A stretch of DNA of 64,000 nt from Hymenopus coronatus (Eukaryota; Arthropoda; Insecta; Mantodea; Hymenopodidae): assembly GCA_030762935.1 (NCBI GenBank), contig CM060900.1, forward strand, positions 386,532,132 through 386,596,131, given 5' to 3'. The notes beneath the pieces are model-generated. The model worked only from the letters and a program-made list of their open reading frames with translations. It was not told where the DNA came from and made no database searches. Positions 1-11,517 of the stretch are shown piece after piece. Positions within the stretch are counted from its first letter, which is position 1; every line of letters starts with the position of its first letter. A program made the translations under genes and the position numbers.

Positions 1-274
1 GTATATTCCACCATATATGTTGTATTTACGCACCAATCTTCTGTTTTAAATCCGGGTCACAGAAGAATTTTCCGCTGCTGTAATGTTATTAACATTTTAA
101 AATATTTTCCACGTATACTTTCTTTTATATTTGAATGGAATGAACGCGCACATTATTTTCCGACCTTGAAACTTGAATCATTATGATGTGAACCTGCATT
201 AGGAAGAGGCTTCTCTGTAAAAGCTATCAATGAAATTAACATTTAGCGTAAAACTTGTGTTTCTCGAATGCATA
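1..274. other. No recognised feature
   Basis: AT-rich sequence to the left of the first SINE. I see no convincing coding or RNA signal; short ORFs here lack any recognisable motif. Confidence 0.6.
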
Positions 275-676
275 CAGTAGTAGAAGTAGTATTTCCTGTA
301 ACTCCTTAGTGCAGCAAAGGGGATCGTTACCATGTTTCCATGATCGGATTTGAATTTACAGCTCATGAGGATACCATTATGCGCCATGGTGACCTGGAAT
401 CAGCTTGTCACCCACAGGTCGCACTAGAGGACGAAATCACGACTTGCGGACGCAAAATGGTGGGAAATTTTGCACAGGAATCTTCTTCGTTCAAGGCATG
501 GGGTTCTTTTACGTGCAAATAAACATTATATGGGACCACCGCCTTTACTTCCCTTCCGAAGGACGCCCTGCTAAGGATTTCTGCGTCCATAAAACTTCAT
601 CACCTTCCGCCAGGTTTGAACCTGCAATCTGGGGTTTTAGAGGCTAGCATGGTAGCCACTACATCACGGAGGGCGA
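275..676 (-). mobile_element. SINE family A, long-tailed subfamily
   Basis: tRNA-derived SINE on the minus strand. The head begins at about 676 (minus-strand CCCTCCGTGATGTAGTGG, box A region) with a box B-like GCAGGTTCAAACCTGGC near 605-625. The body has the family hallmarks: a TTCGGAAGGGAAGTAAAG block near 545-565, then a tail shared with copies at 7500 and 26238 that mentions GCGCATA and GATCATGGAAAC. The 3' end (about 275-292) reads as short CTA/CTT triplets. The three overlapping ORFs in this stretch are shadows of the SINE and not genes. Confidence 0.85.
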
Positions 677-3050
677 AAAAATGCACATAGTTCTTTGCAA
701 TAAACTTCTCAATGCAGCTTGGATGGAAAAAAAATGTTCATGATTCCACAAAAATTATACCTTCACATTCGGTTGTAGGTACTTTACATATATAAGACCA
801 CATGACGAATACTGGCATTCCTTTGTAGGCACATAAACCAGCCAGAAATCTCGTTAGAATTCTACTCACACAATATGAATGGTTGCGTGCTTTTACTAAC
901 ACGGTGCTGAGAGGTAAGAGCCTGATAAAAATAAGTTGGATTGATGCAGTTAATCGCTCCGTGTCGCTTTATGTTGAAGGTTTCACTGTTTGGGCGAGTT
1001 GTAAAACGGTAGAATGTGTGTGTCTCAGGGCAGGCGACGGGCTTATCTACGGTACAAAATGTTTTTTAATATTAAAACGAGGTTCGAGCTTAACAAAACC
1101 CGCTTCGTCCGACAGAAACGATTTAAGCGGCCCTAAGTGAATTTTATGGGTTATATGATGGTGCAGATTGTTGCTAGAATAATTCCCTAAAATCTGTCAC
1201 TGTACGCACACACCAATAGCTATGGAGATCAGCAATTGTTCAGAAATTTGCCATTGTACAACAAAATTAGCTCTTTTAGCTTTCCTTATACCACTGCCCC
1301 TCTACTTCTGCCTTCATCGTCATATCCAAATGATGTTATATAATATCGTTAAAATAATGGACATTTACGTAATATTTTCAGTTTACTGATAGCATCATTT
1401 GTTCTTTTGTGTCCTAGCTTTGTCGCATACATATTCATTCCTGTTTTTAATCAGCATTAATCATTAAGTGTTATTAAAAAAAATGTAAATACACTACGGT
1501 AAGTTTAAAAATCAATATTTTGGCCCAGATCTGAAGGCAAGAAACTACATCCTCTAATTTCTCCATTAATTGAAGAAGTTTCAAGTACTTAAGAAATGTC
1601 GGCAAATGCTTAACAAATGCTACTTTTACATTTATTTAAAGAGAATGGATATTTTTTAAACTTTATCTTTTGTTGCTTCCAAGAATAAAAATCGCAGAGT
1701 GTTAAATAAACCCAACAGAAAGTTTACAAAGAAACCCACACACTTTAAATTAACTAAAAAGAAACACTGGTCAATAAATTGCCAACATTTCTCAGAGGGA
1801 ACTGCGGAGAGTAAAGGGTAGTTTACCATGCAAGGACCAGAAATGCTTAAACACCGAAATAACGCAGCTCCAGCATCTCCTTGCTTAAGTGATATACTTC
1901 TGTTTTTAAGTTTTTAGGTTATGTGTGTTATAAATGATAAACCGTACGCTACAGCCTGTACTATATTTACTGCCGAATTCTTGTCGGCTGTAAGTCGCGA
2001 AATTATGTATTAAAGGAGCCACATCCTGTAATTTCTCAATTGTAGAAGTTTCAAATACGCTTGTGACAGAGAAATACGAAGACACTTTGGTGTCATTTCT
2101 CCAATAAACGCAGCGTTTTCGTACTAAAATTAGTTGAGGAGAAGTTGCTTATTTTCCTTTCTAAATGACTGCCACGCAACCTAAGAAGATAATGAAATAT
2201 GAATAAAGCAGTATTCTATTCAAATTGCCGATTCAGAATGAATGAATCGTCACCAAGGCTCTCTTTTATTGGTTCACATAAAAGCTTGTTTTGCTTCATT
2301 GCCATACGCACCCGCGAGGGTGTATGATTTTAACTATGCAAAAATAAGTTTGCCATACGAAAACAAATGTGTGTTTTATGGATTAACATTTATTGGTTAA
2401 TGTTAGATGTGCAAATGACTTGAAAGGCCTCTTGAAATTGAGTATAAAATCTTTCAACTCCACGCAAGGGTTTGGGGCTTCCTGGCAATGCTGTCATTCC
2501 CACAAGGTGTGCTTTGTGTTTTCACAAATCACAGACAGTCATTAAGTCTTCCTTTGCATTGTGTTACCTGAACCCGCACTGCTTTCATTGGCTATTCAGG
2601 GCATTATCACCGGAATCGGGGGTGAAAACATTAGTCAAGCACTCTCGGGCGCACGTGATTACCTTTTGGGTTTACAGCATCACAAAGGAAGCATCGCCAG
2701 AAGTACAGATAGTGGCTGAAGTGCCAGTATGTTTTACCAATACAGTGAAAATAAACCGAAGCTTTGCCTTTCCCATTCTGTTTTTCCAATTTCGACACTT
2801 TGTCTTATGGAGTAAAAAACACATGTCCTCAAGCTCATGTAACAGACTGCAGTTATTTAGGAAAATACTGTGCCTTACCTAGGTTGCATACTTCAAGACC
2901 TCAAGGGACGAAGAGGCGGTCTATGCGACGCCCGTTGTGTGGAAATTGACTAAAATTGGGGCAGGATTGTTTATAAAATGAATCAGAAGCACAAGTGTGC
3001 TACTGCCTATTATGCTTATTTGTAAGATGGTAATAGATAAACTGTTTAGT
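677..3050. other. Long stretch without a recognised gene
   Basis: AT-rich. A 136-codon plus-strand ORF at 2472-2882 is open, but it has no recognisable domain, its composition is unlike a conserved protein and it sits in a region without other gene signals; I regard it as chance. Two ~35-bp stretches near 1545-1590 and 2020-2060 resemble each other (CATCCT.TAATTTCTC) but no element boundary is visible. Confidence 0.5.
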
Positions 3051-3540
3051 TTTAATTGTAATATAACTTGTACATATGTACGACGTAACCTCTTTTTTTT
3101 GGACGCTTCCTTCGCTGGAGAGTCGAACACAGGCCCTCTCTTAATCCCTCACGGAAGTACTACCTACTTCACGCCTTAGCAGTCTTCACAAACTCGCTCG
3201 GAAAACGCGCTTTATGTAGCACCAGAAATACTCTCGAATCGTTCACTTATTCGTTGACAGAATCACACGAAGATGCTCGCTTCTATACCATCTGATATCC
3301 CTGTAGAACATTCTCGAACGTTCTGGAAGCGTTCTGGAGGCCGGGAAGGGGTGGGGAAGAAATCCCAAGAAGGTTTTTGTTGTCTCTCGAAAAGTAGTAT
3401 TTGCCCTGGGCGAGAACGCTGCTTATCTCGTTTATTTCTTACCGGCCCGGTAACTGAGTGTCACACAGCTTCCTCCTTAAAGCTCTTTGTCCTGCAGCAA
3501 ATCCAATACGATTAATAATCATCAGCTTCCTTCAGGGTTG
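3051..3540 (-). mobile_element. Possible solo LTR with heat shock elements
   Basis: This ~490-bp block is richer in G+C than its surroundings. It holds a contiguous array of heat-shock-factor pentamers at 3306-3328. Read on the minus strand, a CATAAAG TATA-like box lies about 90 bp downstream of the array (near 3212-3218). An HSE cluster followed by a TATA-like box fits an LTR promoter on the minus strand. No internal retroelement coding is adjacent and terminal TG/CA with TSDs was not found, so the LTR call is inference. It could equally be a promoter fragment of another kind. Confidence 0.3.
3306..3328. promoter_or_regulatory. Heat shock element array (five nGAAn units)
   Basis: Triplets GAA(3306) TTC(3311) GAA(3316) TTC(3321) GAA(3326) occur in alternating orientation at exact 5-bp spacing. 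This is the consensus array bound by trimeric heat shock factor, where three units are the minimum. A further TTC at 3332 is one base out of register. The array shows binding potential only; activity is not shown. Confidence 0.7.
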
Positions 3541-4146
3541 ACACCGAATGGGTGACGGAGGCCCAGGACATACATATGTACATACATTCCTCTCCTATTT
3601 TTTGTTTATCTTATGCAAAACAAATACCTTGTATAAATATCATTCTTTGTGTCTTTGTGCTCTTTGACGGCAAAATTAACATATTTCAAACATATCAATG
3701 CCATGAATTCAGTACCGTGATGTTGAGCTCCTTCGTTGGTTGATTTTAAGGTAAGTAAGTATTGTTGGTAGAAATAAGAAATATAGAGGTAAACAGAGAA
3801 GTAAATGTGTCGGTTAAATAAGTGATTAGTGGCCACTGGAAAATGCATAAATCACAAAATTAAAATTTCAAGCTTACTTGCTGGTATAATCTGAGTGTAA
3901 GGTGTTATTAGAAAGCCAGATAAATATATAAAACCCGGAACCAAAACACGCCGTCTACAAGTTTCCACATAGAGAGCCCAACAAAATCATGTTCACACAA
4001 ACAATAATGAACATCCGTAATTTCCATATGATTTTCGAGTCTACAGCTAGCACTTATGTCTATGCAAACGATCAATTACACAAATCACGAGTTCGGATAT
4101 TTGCACCTGTTTGCCGCTGCGTGATCAATTTATCTGGTCTGCTATA
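3541..4146. other. No recognised feature
   Basis: AT-rich intergenic sequence; overlapping short ORFs on both strands at 3552-3848 show no domain. Confidence 0.55.
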
Positions 4147-4425
4147 AGCAATGATGATGATGGTGACGGTGAGCAATCCAAAGGTTGGTGGTAACTGGAA
4201 TGGAGTCATGAGAGAGACCACAACCCGACCGCGACGACTATGCAGAATAATATCCAGGTGGATTGCCATTCGCGGGATGGAGGTGAAGGATCACAACACC
4301 CAGCCCGGAAAGTAACGGGAAGAATCCTGATCGGAAAAAAATCCCATTGCTCCCACCGGGAGTGAAACCCAGGCCCTCCATGCCTGACAGAGACGCGTAG
4401 CCACGTCGCCACTGGACGGTGACTA
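4147..4425 (-). mobile_element. SINE family E (tRNA-headed, single copy here)
   Basis: Minus-strand element. The head near 4425 reads AGTGGCGACGTGGCTACGCG, followed by box B-like GGGTTTCACTCCCGG at about 4360-4375. It ends at an ATC-triplet tail (CACCATCATCATCATT, plus strand 4150-4165). The three overlapping minus-strand ORFs at 4072-4469 are read-throughs of the SINE. Only one copy is present, so the boundaries are approximate. Confidence 0.65.
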
Positions 4426-4454
4426 ATAGCATATGTGGATCTTAAAGGAAACAT

Positions 4455-4712
4455 TAATAGATACGCCATTTTTTGTGGCTTAACGCCCTTTAACGTGGTT
4501 GGTCATAACGGGCCATGAATGAAATTGGTGAAATGATGCTCAAATGATCTCGGGATCCATGTAGCTTAAAGCTACTTGACATTCGTCTTCTCAGGATAAG
4601 GAAAAAAAAAAACGAGTTACCTTATCCGGGTAACTCACTCTAGCGCGATTCGAACTCGCGATCTGTTGAATGTGAGGCAGACATGCTACCCAGGCGGGTA
4701 TGCCATATTTGT
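4455..4712 (-). mobile_element. SINE family H
   Basis: Minus-strand tRNA-headed SINE. Head near 4705 with CGCCTGGGTAGCATGTCTG (box A) and GCGAGTTCGAATCGCG (box B, ~4645-4660). The body CTTATCCTGAGAAGACGAAT and the 3' end TTAAAGGGCGTTAAGC are shared with the inverted pair at 47.5-47.86 kb, which defines the family. It ends at an A-rich stretch next to 4470. Confidence 0.85.
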
Positions 4713-6629
4713 TAAAATATTTGGATACCTTTTAATGGCATAAACTTAGTTAAATATGTGAATTGATTATACCATATTTCGCTTACAAAAGGATGAACTC
4801 CCTATTCGTTTGTTTCCTACCTGAGGAAAACTAATCGGAATTCAAGCTAAAACTAAATGACTACAACTATTTGAGCTGTTCAAAACAGTTGATCTGTTGC
4901 CACAGGGAATCCTACTCTAGATTCCCAGTGCTTCAGAAGTCCACAGTTCAAAGAGTTTCTGATTCCTTGGTTGTGTGTGGTCCCACCGGAGTCTTGAGTT
5001 TTGTTTGTTTTTTACATAGTAATGACCCGTTAAATGTGTAAGTCTTCTTGGGAGGGAAAGTCCAACTCCCATCTCGATAAAAATAACAATGTTCCAAGTA
5101 ATCGTGGCTTCAGTATTGTTCCCAATCTAGGCAATGATGCTCAGTAATTAATCTGTAGAGAAACTTTGTAGATGTAATATCAGTTTAGAAGTTTGCGGGG
5201 CAGATTTCATCTTTAGCTCTCCTATAGAGTACCAGGTTTTCTAATGAAATCCAAATATGCACCTATTTGCTGAAGGAGTCGCGACGAAACTTTCATGAAA
5301 CGATCCATCTCCATTATGCTGTGATGAAAGCAGGAAGGGCCGGTCCTGTACACGCACGCTACACTGGCGGAAACAATGTAGAACAAAACCAAATTACAAT
5401 AAGCTTTCAACAAATCGGAAGCGCTTCCTTTCTGCAGCGCACTTGATTAAATTTGTAGCTTGACAGTTTGAATCTATTGGTAGGTTAAACGGAAAATCCT
5501 TAGATATTTTTATTTCAACGCAAACGCTGTAAAAATGCGCGGGAAGTTCTTAAGAGTTCCTAAAGTGACATTGCTATCGGAAACCACATCTCCACTCGCG
5601 TTGTTTCCTTAGTGCGAAAGGCTTCTCCCCTGAAATTTCTCTCTCCTGCTCCCAAATAATGAAACGAATCAGAAACTTCTCATAATAGTGTATAAAATGC
5701 ATTACATAATATAGCTTGTAAAATCACCTACGCGTAAACTTGCTCAAACTCATTAATAAGACACGTGGTCACTAAAAATGACAGTGTTTTTTCTTTTTTT
5801 TTTTTTTTTGTACAGACATTACCAGTAACAAAATAACCATGCATGCCAAGTTTCATTCAGATATGTATCTTCATTCTGGATATATTAATTTACGTATTCG
5901 ATTTAAAAGTAATTTAAAATCTATACACTTCTACTGATATTGAGCTATGTGCCCCATTTTTAAAAAGTGCATTTCTTAATGTCCTTGTAACAAATTAAAT
6001 GTTTGAAATATCCCTGAAGTGAATAATATTCCCAACAGAAATGATTTTCCCCAAAGTGAAAAATCAGCGCAAAATTGTACAAATTACTTTTTTAAAGCTA
6101 GTGCTTTGACCAGTATCAAAATTCCAAACAAACATTTTATTACACGCTCTCCGCAGTTTATTACACGTACTCTGCATTTGATTTGGGGTATTTGTATCTT
6201 TATTTTTGTGGGATAAGATAGATTTTGAATATGGGAAACTAACAGCAACATTGGATCTGAGAAAAATGGCTTTAAAGTTTGACAGAGTCATTTAACCAGT
6301 ACAAAGCTTTGAAATGGCTTAAATCAACATTGCAAATATGTACTTTAAAATCTACATTTTTTACCCAAAGCTGTTATAAAAAACACTTCTGTCCCCTTAA
6401 AGAACATTTGACCTTGCACCCCTTTGTAACCTCTTAACCTTTATGGGGAATAAGGTAGACAACTCGTATATACTGTAATATGGACCCTAAATAATTATAA
6501 TACTAAGTTTCATAGTAATTGGTTCAATAATTCTTCAGTGGAAATATGGAAAATATAAGCAAAACACACAAACATTTATAAAATGCCTTTCTTGGTATCA
6601 CGGTTGTCCCGATGAGTTTAGCATCAGCT
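4713..6629. other. No recognised gene
   Basis: AT-rich, with a short T run near 5790-5810. ORFs of 60-75 codons at 5222-5413 and 6019-6291 overlap on both strands and have no motif. Confidence 0.55.
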
Positions 6630-6642
6630 TCTGCTGCTGCTG

Positions 6643-6713
<71 letters not shown>
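6630..6713. repeat. Compound microsatellite (CTG)n(CTT)n(ATT)n
   Basis: Three successive triplet phases: CTG x4, CTT about 10 units, then ATT about 16 units. The phase changes suggest stepwise mutation of a single array. Confidence 0.95.
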
Positions 6714-6714
<1 letters not shown>

Positions 6715-7489
6715 CCCTCTGGACTCTTACAAACTCACATCTCGAATTTTTAACCTAGTGCCTCTCTGGACGACCTGCAGATCTCTCCCCGTTTGAGCGA
6801 TAGTGTAGTATGACTTTAGGGATTCTATTTGCGCGCAGGCGAAGTAAATGCCATCCATTTCTTCTGGCTATTCTACGTAGGGCTATTTATTTAAAATCGA
6901 AAATTACTGGAAAAGTTTCAATTGGAGTTTCATTTTATGTGTACATTTTCTCTTGAGAATTTCTGGTGCTTCTGAATTGTAAAGTAGCCCCGCTTTCTCC
7001 AGTATGTACTCAATAATTCCATAGCATATAAACAATACAAGGTAGGAACTGGACGGCTGGAAACGTTTTACCCCTCGAGGCCAGGTGCACGAATTTTCAC
7101 TAGCTGGCTAGATGGAGTACATCAGATAAAGGTTTGGCATCCATTCCCCATAGCGTTTAGGAACTGGTCATGGAAAACTACAATCCATTTACACGCGTTT
7201 TAAATACTGCTGTGTATAATCATTACGACAGATATATTACTCATTCAGTACAAATACAAAAATAAACGATTCCAATTATAAATAAAACTATATTTCGTAC
7301 AAGACTAATAAGGGCGTTATGTTGAAATGTCAAAATTTAGCTATTCCATTATATGAAAAGCTAATGAGTTCCACTTGCATACCTTTCTTACAAAATGTTA
7401 TTCTTTTATCTACATCGTACTAATCAAGATCAACATTATCCGAAATGGGCTTGCTACTTAGTTCCTTATAAGTAGAAGTTAAGTAAAAA
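6714..7489. other. No recognised gene; right end is a diverged repeat
   Basis: Nothing coding. The last ~100 bp (7388-7489) resembles 13356-13460, suggesting both belong to a diverged repeat or segmental duplication. Confidence 0.45.
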
Positions 7490-7499
7490 AATACACTAG
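7490..7499. repeat. Target-site duplication, left copy
   Basis: AATACACTAG, matching AATACACCAG at 7824-7833 on the other side of the SINE (9 of 10). Confidence 0.6.
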
Positions 7500-7823
7500 T
7501 TTGGTAGTTAATTAGTTCCTGTAAATCCTAAGTGGAGCACAGGGCATCGTTACGACAAGGGATCAACTCGTCGCCCACAGATGGCAATGTAGGACGAAAT
7601 CACGACTTGTGGACGTGAAATGGTGGAATTTTGCCTAGGAATATCCTTCTTTCAAGGCATGGGTTTTCTTTTACACGGGACCACCGCCTTTACTTCCGTT
7701 CCGAAGGAAGCCATGCTAAGGGTTTTTATATAGAAAAAAATCCATCACCCTCCGCCAGGTTTGAACGTGGAATCTTGGGTTCTAGAGGCTAGCTTGGTAA
7801 CAGCTACACCCTAGAGGTCGACG
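7500..7823 (-). mobile_element. SINE family A, long-tailed subfamily
   Basis: Minus-strand copy. The body has the GGTGGTCCCGTG and TTCGGAACGGAAGTAAAG blocks and the box B remnant CACGTTCAAACCTGGCGG (about 7755-7775). The tail shares GGACGAAATCACGACTTG with the copy at 275-676. It is flanked by a near-identical 10-bp direct repeat, consistent with target-primed insertion. The head is degraded. Confidence 0.8.
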
Positions 7824-9052
7824 AATACACCAGACTAAAGCGATAATTGTATCTGACACTCCCGGGAACACGTCAGAGGGGTTTTTCATTTGGTCGGTAC
7901 CTATTTTATAAACCGGCCTCCTAGCTTTTTGTAATGACGGAAGTGGACACGCCACTTACTTGCTTCAAGCCCCCCCCCTGGGGGGATGATTACCGAAGAC
8001 CATGTGACATGGGTGACATGTGCGAGCTCCTTGCCTGCTAAGCTATCGAGGTTTATTGCCATAGGACTAACCCGCCCAGATTCATCGCCCTTACATCCTC
8101 TACACCCCATGAGTTTTGGAAACCACTACCCCACAGAGTCCAACCCAGTCCAGGCGATGGTTAAATATTTTAAGGGGACAAGGTAGTCTGCGCATATGGA
8201 AATTACACCATATATAAGTTAAGTTACCGCTGCTCTTAAAGTTCTCAATGGCTTTTCCTGAAAATTTTATGAATTCTTCTACAAATGACGAAATTTATTT
8301 CAAATGGCTGTTTGCATTATTAACGTATGTGGTTGATTCAGTAAAAAGTCTTTCAGTCAGCAGAAAAATAAAAAAATTTACTCTTAAAACATGTGAATAT
8401 ATATGTAACCTTTTCTCTGATAGTACTTGCAATATAGAGTCACACATTTGCATACTTGCTTTTAGTAAAATCAGCTATCTTCTGAACCTCACTTATCTAG
8501 TTATATATAAATATAAATTCACTAAAAATTGAAAAAAAAACAATTATTTCCTAGGTCAAAAAAGTAAAAATGTGAAAGTTTTTGCTATGTTATTGCTTTT
8601 TAATCTCACTAATATACATTATAAAATTATGATTGTGGTTCAGAAAGCTCAACTATGTATTGTGTACACGCACTGAAAATTATAGCTATCACTTATAATT
8701 TCTGAGAAAAAGGTAAATAAGTATCCAAAATGTTTTTTGAGGAAACTGGATTTAAATGTTAAAATATTTTACAAAGGATCATTGCAGGCTAGCATTTAAA
8801 GGCTACCTAAATGTCTTAAGATGCACTTAGCCCCCAAAAATATATACTTTCAGAAACTGGAAATAATAGAGATTTTTATTAGTGCCTAAAACACAAAAGA
8901 ACTTGATTTTTGACCATTTCAGAGTACCTTGTCCTTTTAGAAGCTATCCCTATGGTAACACGCTGGCAGGGCAATAAATTGAAATCAATTGGGATCACCT
9001 TGTGGTTTACCAGAAATCATGTGAGTCAGTTGAGAAATGTAATGCCGTTCCA
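7824..9052. other. No recognised gene
   Basis: Includes a C8/G6 near-palindrome at 7971-7986 inside a locally GC-rich 250 bp with two antiparallel ~66-codon ORFs, neither with a domain. The rest is AT-rich. The ORF at 8248-8532 has very high AT content and no motif. Confidence 0.5.
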
Positions 9053-9055
9053 GCA

Positions 9056-9165
9056 TATTGCTAGGATAGCTCAGTGGTTAGAGCAATCGCCTAGAGACCG
9101 GGAGATCCATGGTTCAAATCCCAGTTATGGCATTGCATTTTTCAGTCTGACACAACCTATCCAAA
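9056..9165 (+). mobile_element. SINE family F (short tRNA-like element)
   Basis: Box A TAGCTCAGTGGTTAGAG (9066-9084), box B GGTTCAAATCCC (9111-9122), and short pairing acceptor arms (TGCTA with TGGCA). It is followed by the family tail CATTTTTCAGTCTGAC. The same body and tail recur near 40398, 44266 and, partly, 44546, so it is a dispersed SINE and not a tRNA gene. Confidence 0.8.
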
Positions 9166-9217
9166 GCTATAATTAATATTACTTTAGCTAAAAACGAAAA
9201 CTATAAAAGGAACAAAT

Positions 9218-9780
9218 CGAGCGGAATGGCTGCAGCGGTTTCGTCTGTGGCACACATTTGGAAGGTCGTGGTTTCGATCTCCGTGGCCGGCCTACTTGTT
9301 TTAATTTTTTTCGGGGTTTCCCCGGGTCGCCAAGCGAATGCTATGGAGTTTTCTTCCATTCTCCAAATGGCCTGTCCTTCCTTTTTTTTTTTTTTTTTTT
9401 TCCATTGTCATCTCATTTATTCTTAATTCCGTTGGTCTCTTTTAGGATTGGAGGTGCAGCGATGGTGCCCCGTCCGGGGTGGCAGGGAGAAATAAATGCT
9501 CATAGTGACACTCTCCGTCCCCGACTTAGGCTGGATCCGGCGTGAAGGCTATCCATAGTGGGGGCATTGGACCCTGTGTGGGGCGGGTTCCCGATCTGCC
9601 TGTCCGGCTTTTGGGTGCTTCTATCGGGAAGCTGTAGGGACCCTTGTCATTGCTGTTCCGTCGCTTCTGGTTCCAGCCACCCGGTGAATCATCTCACTTC
9701 ACCCTCGTGCCCGGGGACGCCCCTTTTGGAGCAGAGCTACAATAACCTAACTAAGCTTTGATGTCGAGTCCCCTCAGTCT
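9218..9780 (+). mobile_element. SINE family B, full-length (~560 bp)
   Basis: tRNA-like head CGAGCGGAATGGCTGCAGCG with box B GTGGTTTCGATCTCC (9268-9282). The body contains GGGGTTTCCCCGGGTCGCC, a T17 run at 9383-9400, then a GC-rich distal part (GTGTGGGGCGGGTTCCCGA; TGTAGGGACCCTTGTCATTG) that matches the copy at 38460-38903. It ends around TACAATAACCTAACTAAG. The length is unusually large for a SINE. The overlapping plus-strand ORFs are incidental. Confidence 0.85.
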
Positions 9781-10452
9781 GTGTCTACTCCTATTAAAAT
9801 ATACGATGTTTTAGTAAGTAAACTACATAAATGGCTATTTAGCAGCACATCCTATAATTCAAATAATGATGTGCTCATGAAAGGCAGGATAAAAGACAAA
9901 CATTTTAGAATTAGTGCTCTAATTGCACATTTCGGAATTAATAATTAATTCACATCTATTTATGAACACAATGAGAATTTTCGAATGAGTCCTTTGCTAA
10001 TGAAATTGCTGTAGCATAATATTCGACATCACATACAACATGCGACAGGCAAAAGTGAAGACTTCACCTCATAACTCTGTGTTGCTTTGCATTGTAAGGG
10101 AACTGGCAGTCAGCTTAATGCAATAATACTCATATGTCACTGTAGTTTTCAGTTCATTCGTTCCTAATTTTCTCTAAACTATCAGTTATGTTTCAGTCTG
10201 TAACCTTCAATGGTAACATGTTGAATGTGAAAATCCGGCGTTCATACTTAGACCTATCTACGAACTGTACAACTTAATAGAGCTCATGCAGCAAACGACC
10301 TATCAAATCACAGATCATCGGCATAGCCAATATACTACAATGTGAGAATTTCTTTTAGTATGTTTTCAATATTTGACACTTGTATTTTAAAATATAATAA
10401 ACTTTGTTATATCATGTTTTCTAGAAGTAGAGACCTTAAACTTATATATCTG
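9781..10452. other. No recognised feature
   Basis: AT-rich sequence with no coding or repeat signal that I can support. Confidence 0.55.
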
Positions 10453-10756
10453 GTGGCCCACCTGCCCCGTATTTGATGTATGCATATATCCCTTGGTGCG
10501 TTAAAAGAGTTGCAGAACTCAGCTGTTCTATTTCAAGTTAAAACCTGCCAGAGCAGTGTCAAGATTGGGCTTCGCTTTACACATCTTGCTCTCAGCGGAG
10601 ACTGGAAAGCGCTCATTGCGAGGGGTAAAACGAGGGCCGCTCTCAGCCAATTCTCCACTGGTGGGTTTTAACTTGAAAAAGCCCCGTTGAGTTCTGCAAC
10701 TCTTTTAACGCATGAAGGGATGTATGCGCACGCCAAGTACAGGGCGATTGGGCCAC
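10453..10756. mobile_element. Foldback element / MITE with ~105-bp inverted repeats
   Basis: Left arm from 10453 (GTGGCCCACCTGCCCCGTAT) and right arm ending 10756 (complement GTGGCCCAATCGCCCTGTAC) are inverted copies over ~105 bp, including the block GCGTTAAAAGAGTTGCAGAA in both and an inner CAAGTTAAAACC. The central ~100 bp is unique and GC-richer. No clear target-site duplication is visible, so the superfamily is not assigned. The 63-codon ORF at 10480-10671 lies wholly inside and is incidental. Confidence 0.8.
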
Positions 10757-11517
10757 TTGTTACTTAGCGTTTTTCTAATACGTGGCTGGTAACGCCTAGA
10801 AACAGGAAGACAATAGAATTGTACATGGTAGTTACATTTGTAGATTGTTTGTCAGGATTTGTAAAGTTGCTCAAACTTTACAAGTTTGTGAAACAGAATT
10901 AACATATGTTTGTAATATTTTCATTCTCAATTGTAAATTGTAATTATGAAATAGGGCTGAGCTTGCGGATTAATACTTAAATTTCCAAAAGACTTCCTCA
11001 GTTAAAAATGACGTTATTGTGTTCAAACTACAATGTAGAGGTAATATTTATAAAGGATTAAAGCTCTGGGTACTTAATTGCGAAAAAAAGTTACTTTGTT
11101 TTACTTTGCTAGATACAGTTGCATTTTGCAGTGTGACTCTCGGATGCTTTTTTCATTGATGCATTACACAATTTAATGCTGCATAAGGCTGAAGTAATGC
11201 ACTTTTTATCTTGAGGAAAATACTAATCTGCTGGACTTTAGTCGAGAAGGTGGACTGGTTGAGAGAGTTTTTCCCATTTGCAAACGCTCAGCACCGGTTC
11301 ACCAATATGAGGGGTTGCAGAGACTTTCTAATTTGAAAACTCGCTATTTAAACGGGATGCATTACAAGCTTGATGCACAACATTCCCAGTCTGTCTCTTC
11401 GTAAATCGGCATACATGTAATTAGTAATTACAATAATGGTCTCTCCAATGAAACCAGTTTATCTTATCGGGCATCTGATGTTCAATTGCACTCTAATGTG
11501 GTCTAAGTATACGGTTG
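10757..11517. other. No recognised feature
   Basis: AT-rich sequence; nothing coding seen. Confidence 0.55.

Noticed and set aside
1540..2070. Possible repeat pair around CATCCT.TAATTTCTC
   Set aside because: Only ~35 bp is similar, without boundaries or a further copy.
2472..2882. 136-codon plus-strand ORF
   Set aside because: No domain, no splice or promoter context, and composition consistent with chance in a long gene-free stretch.
9056..9130. Functional tRNA gene
   Set aside because: The head and its tail recur at several sites with the same non-tRNA tail, so it is a SINE.
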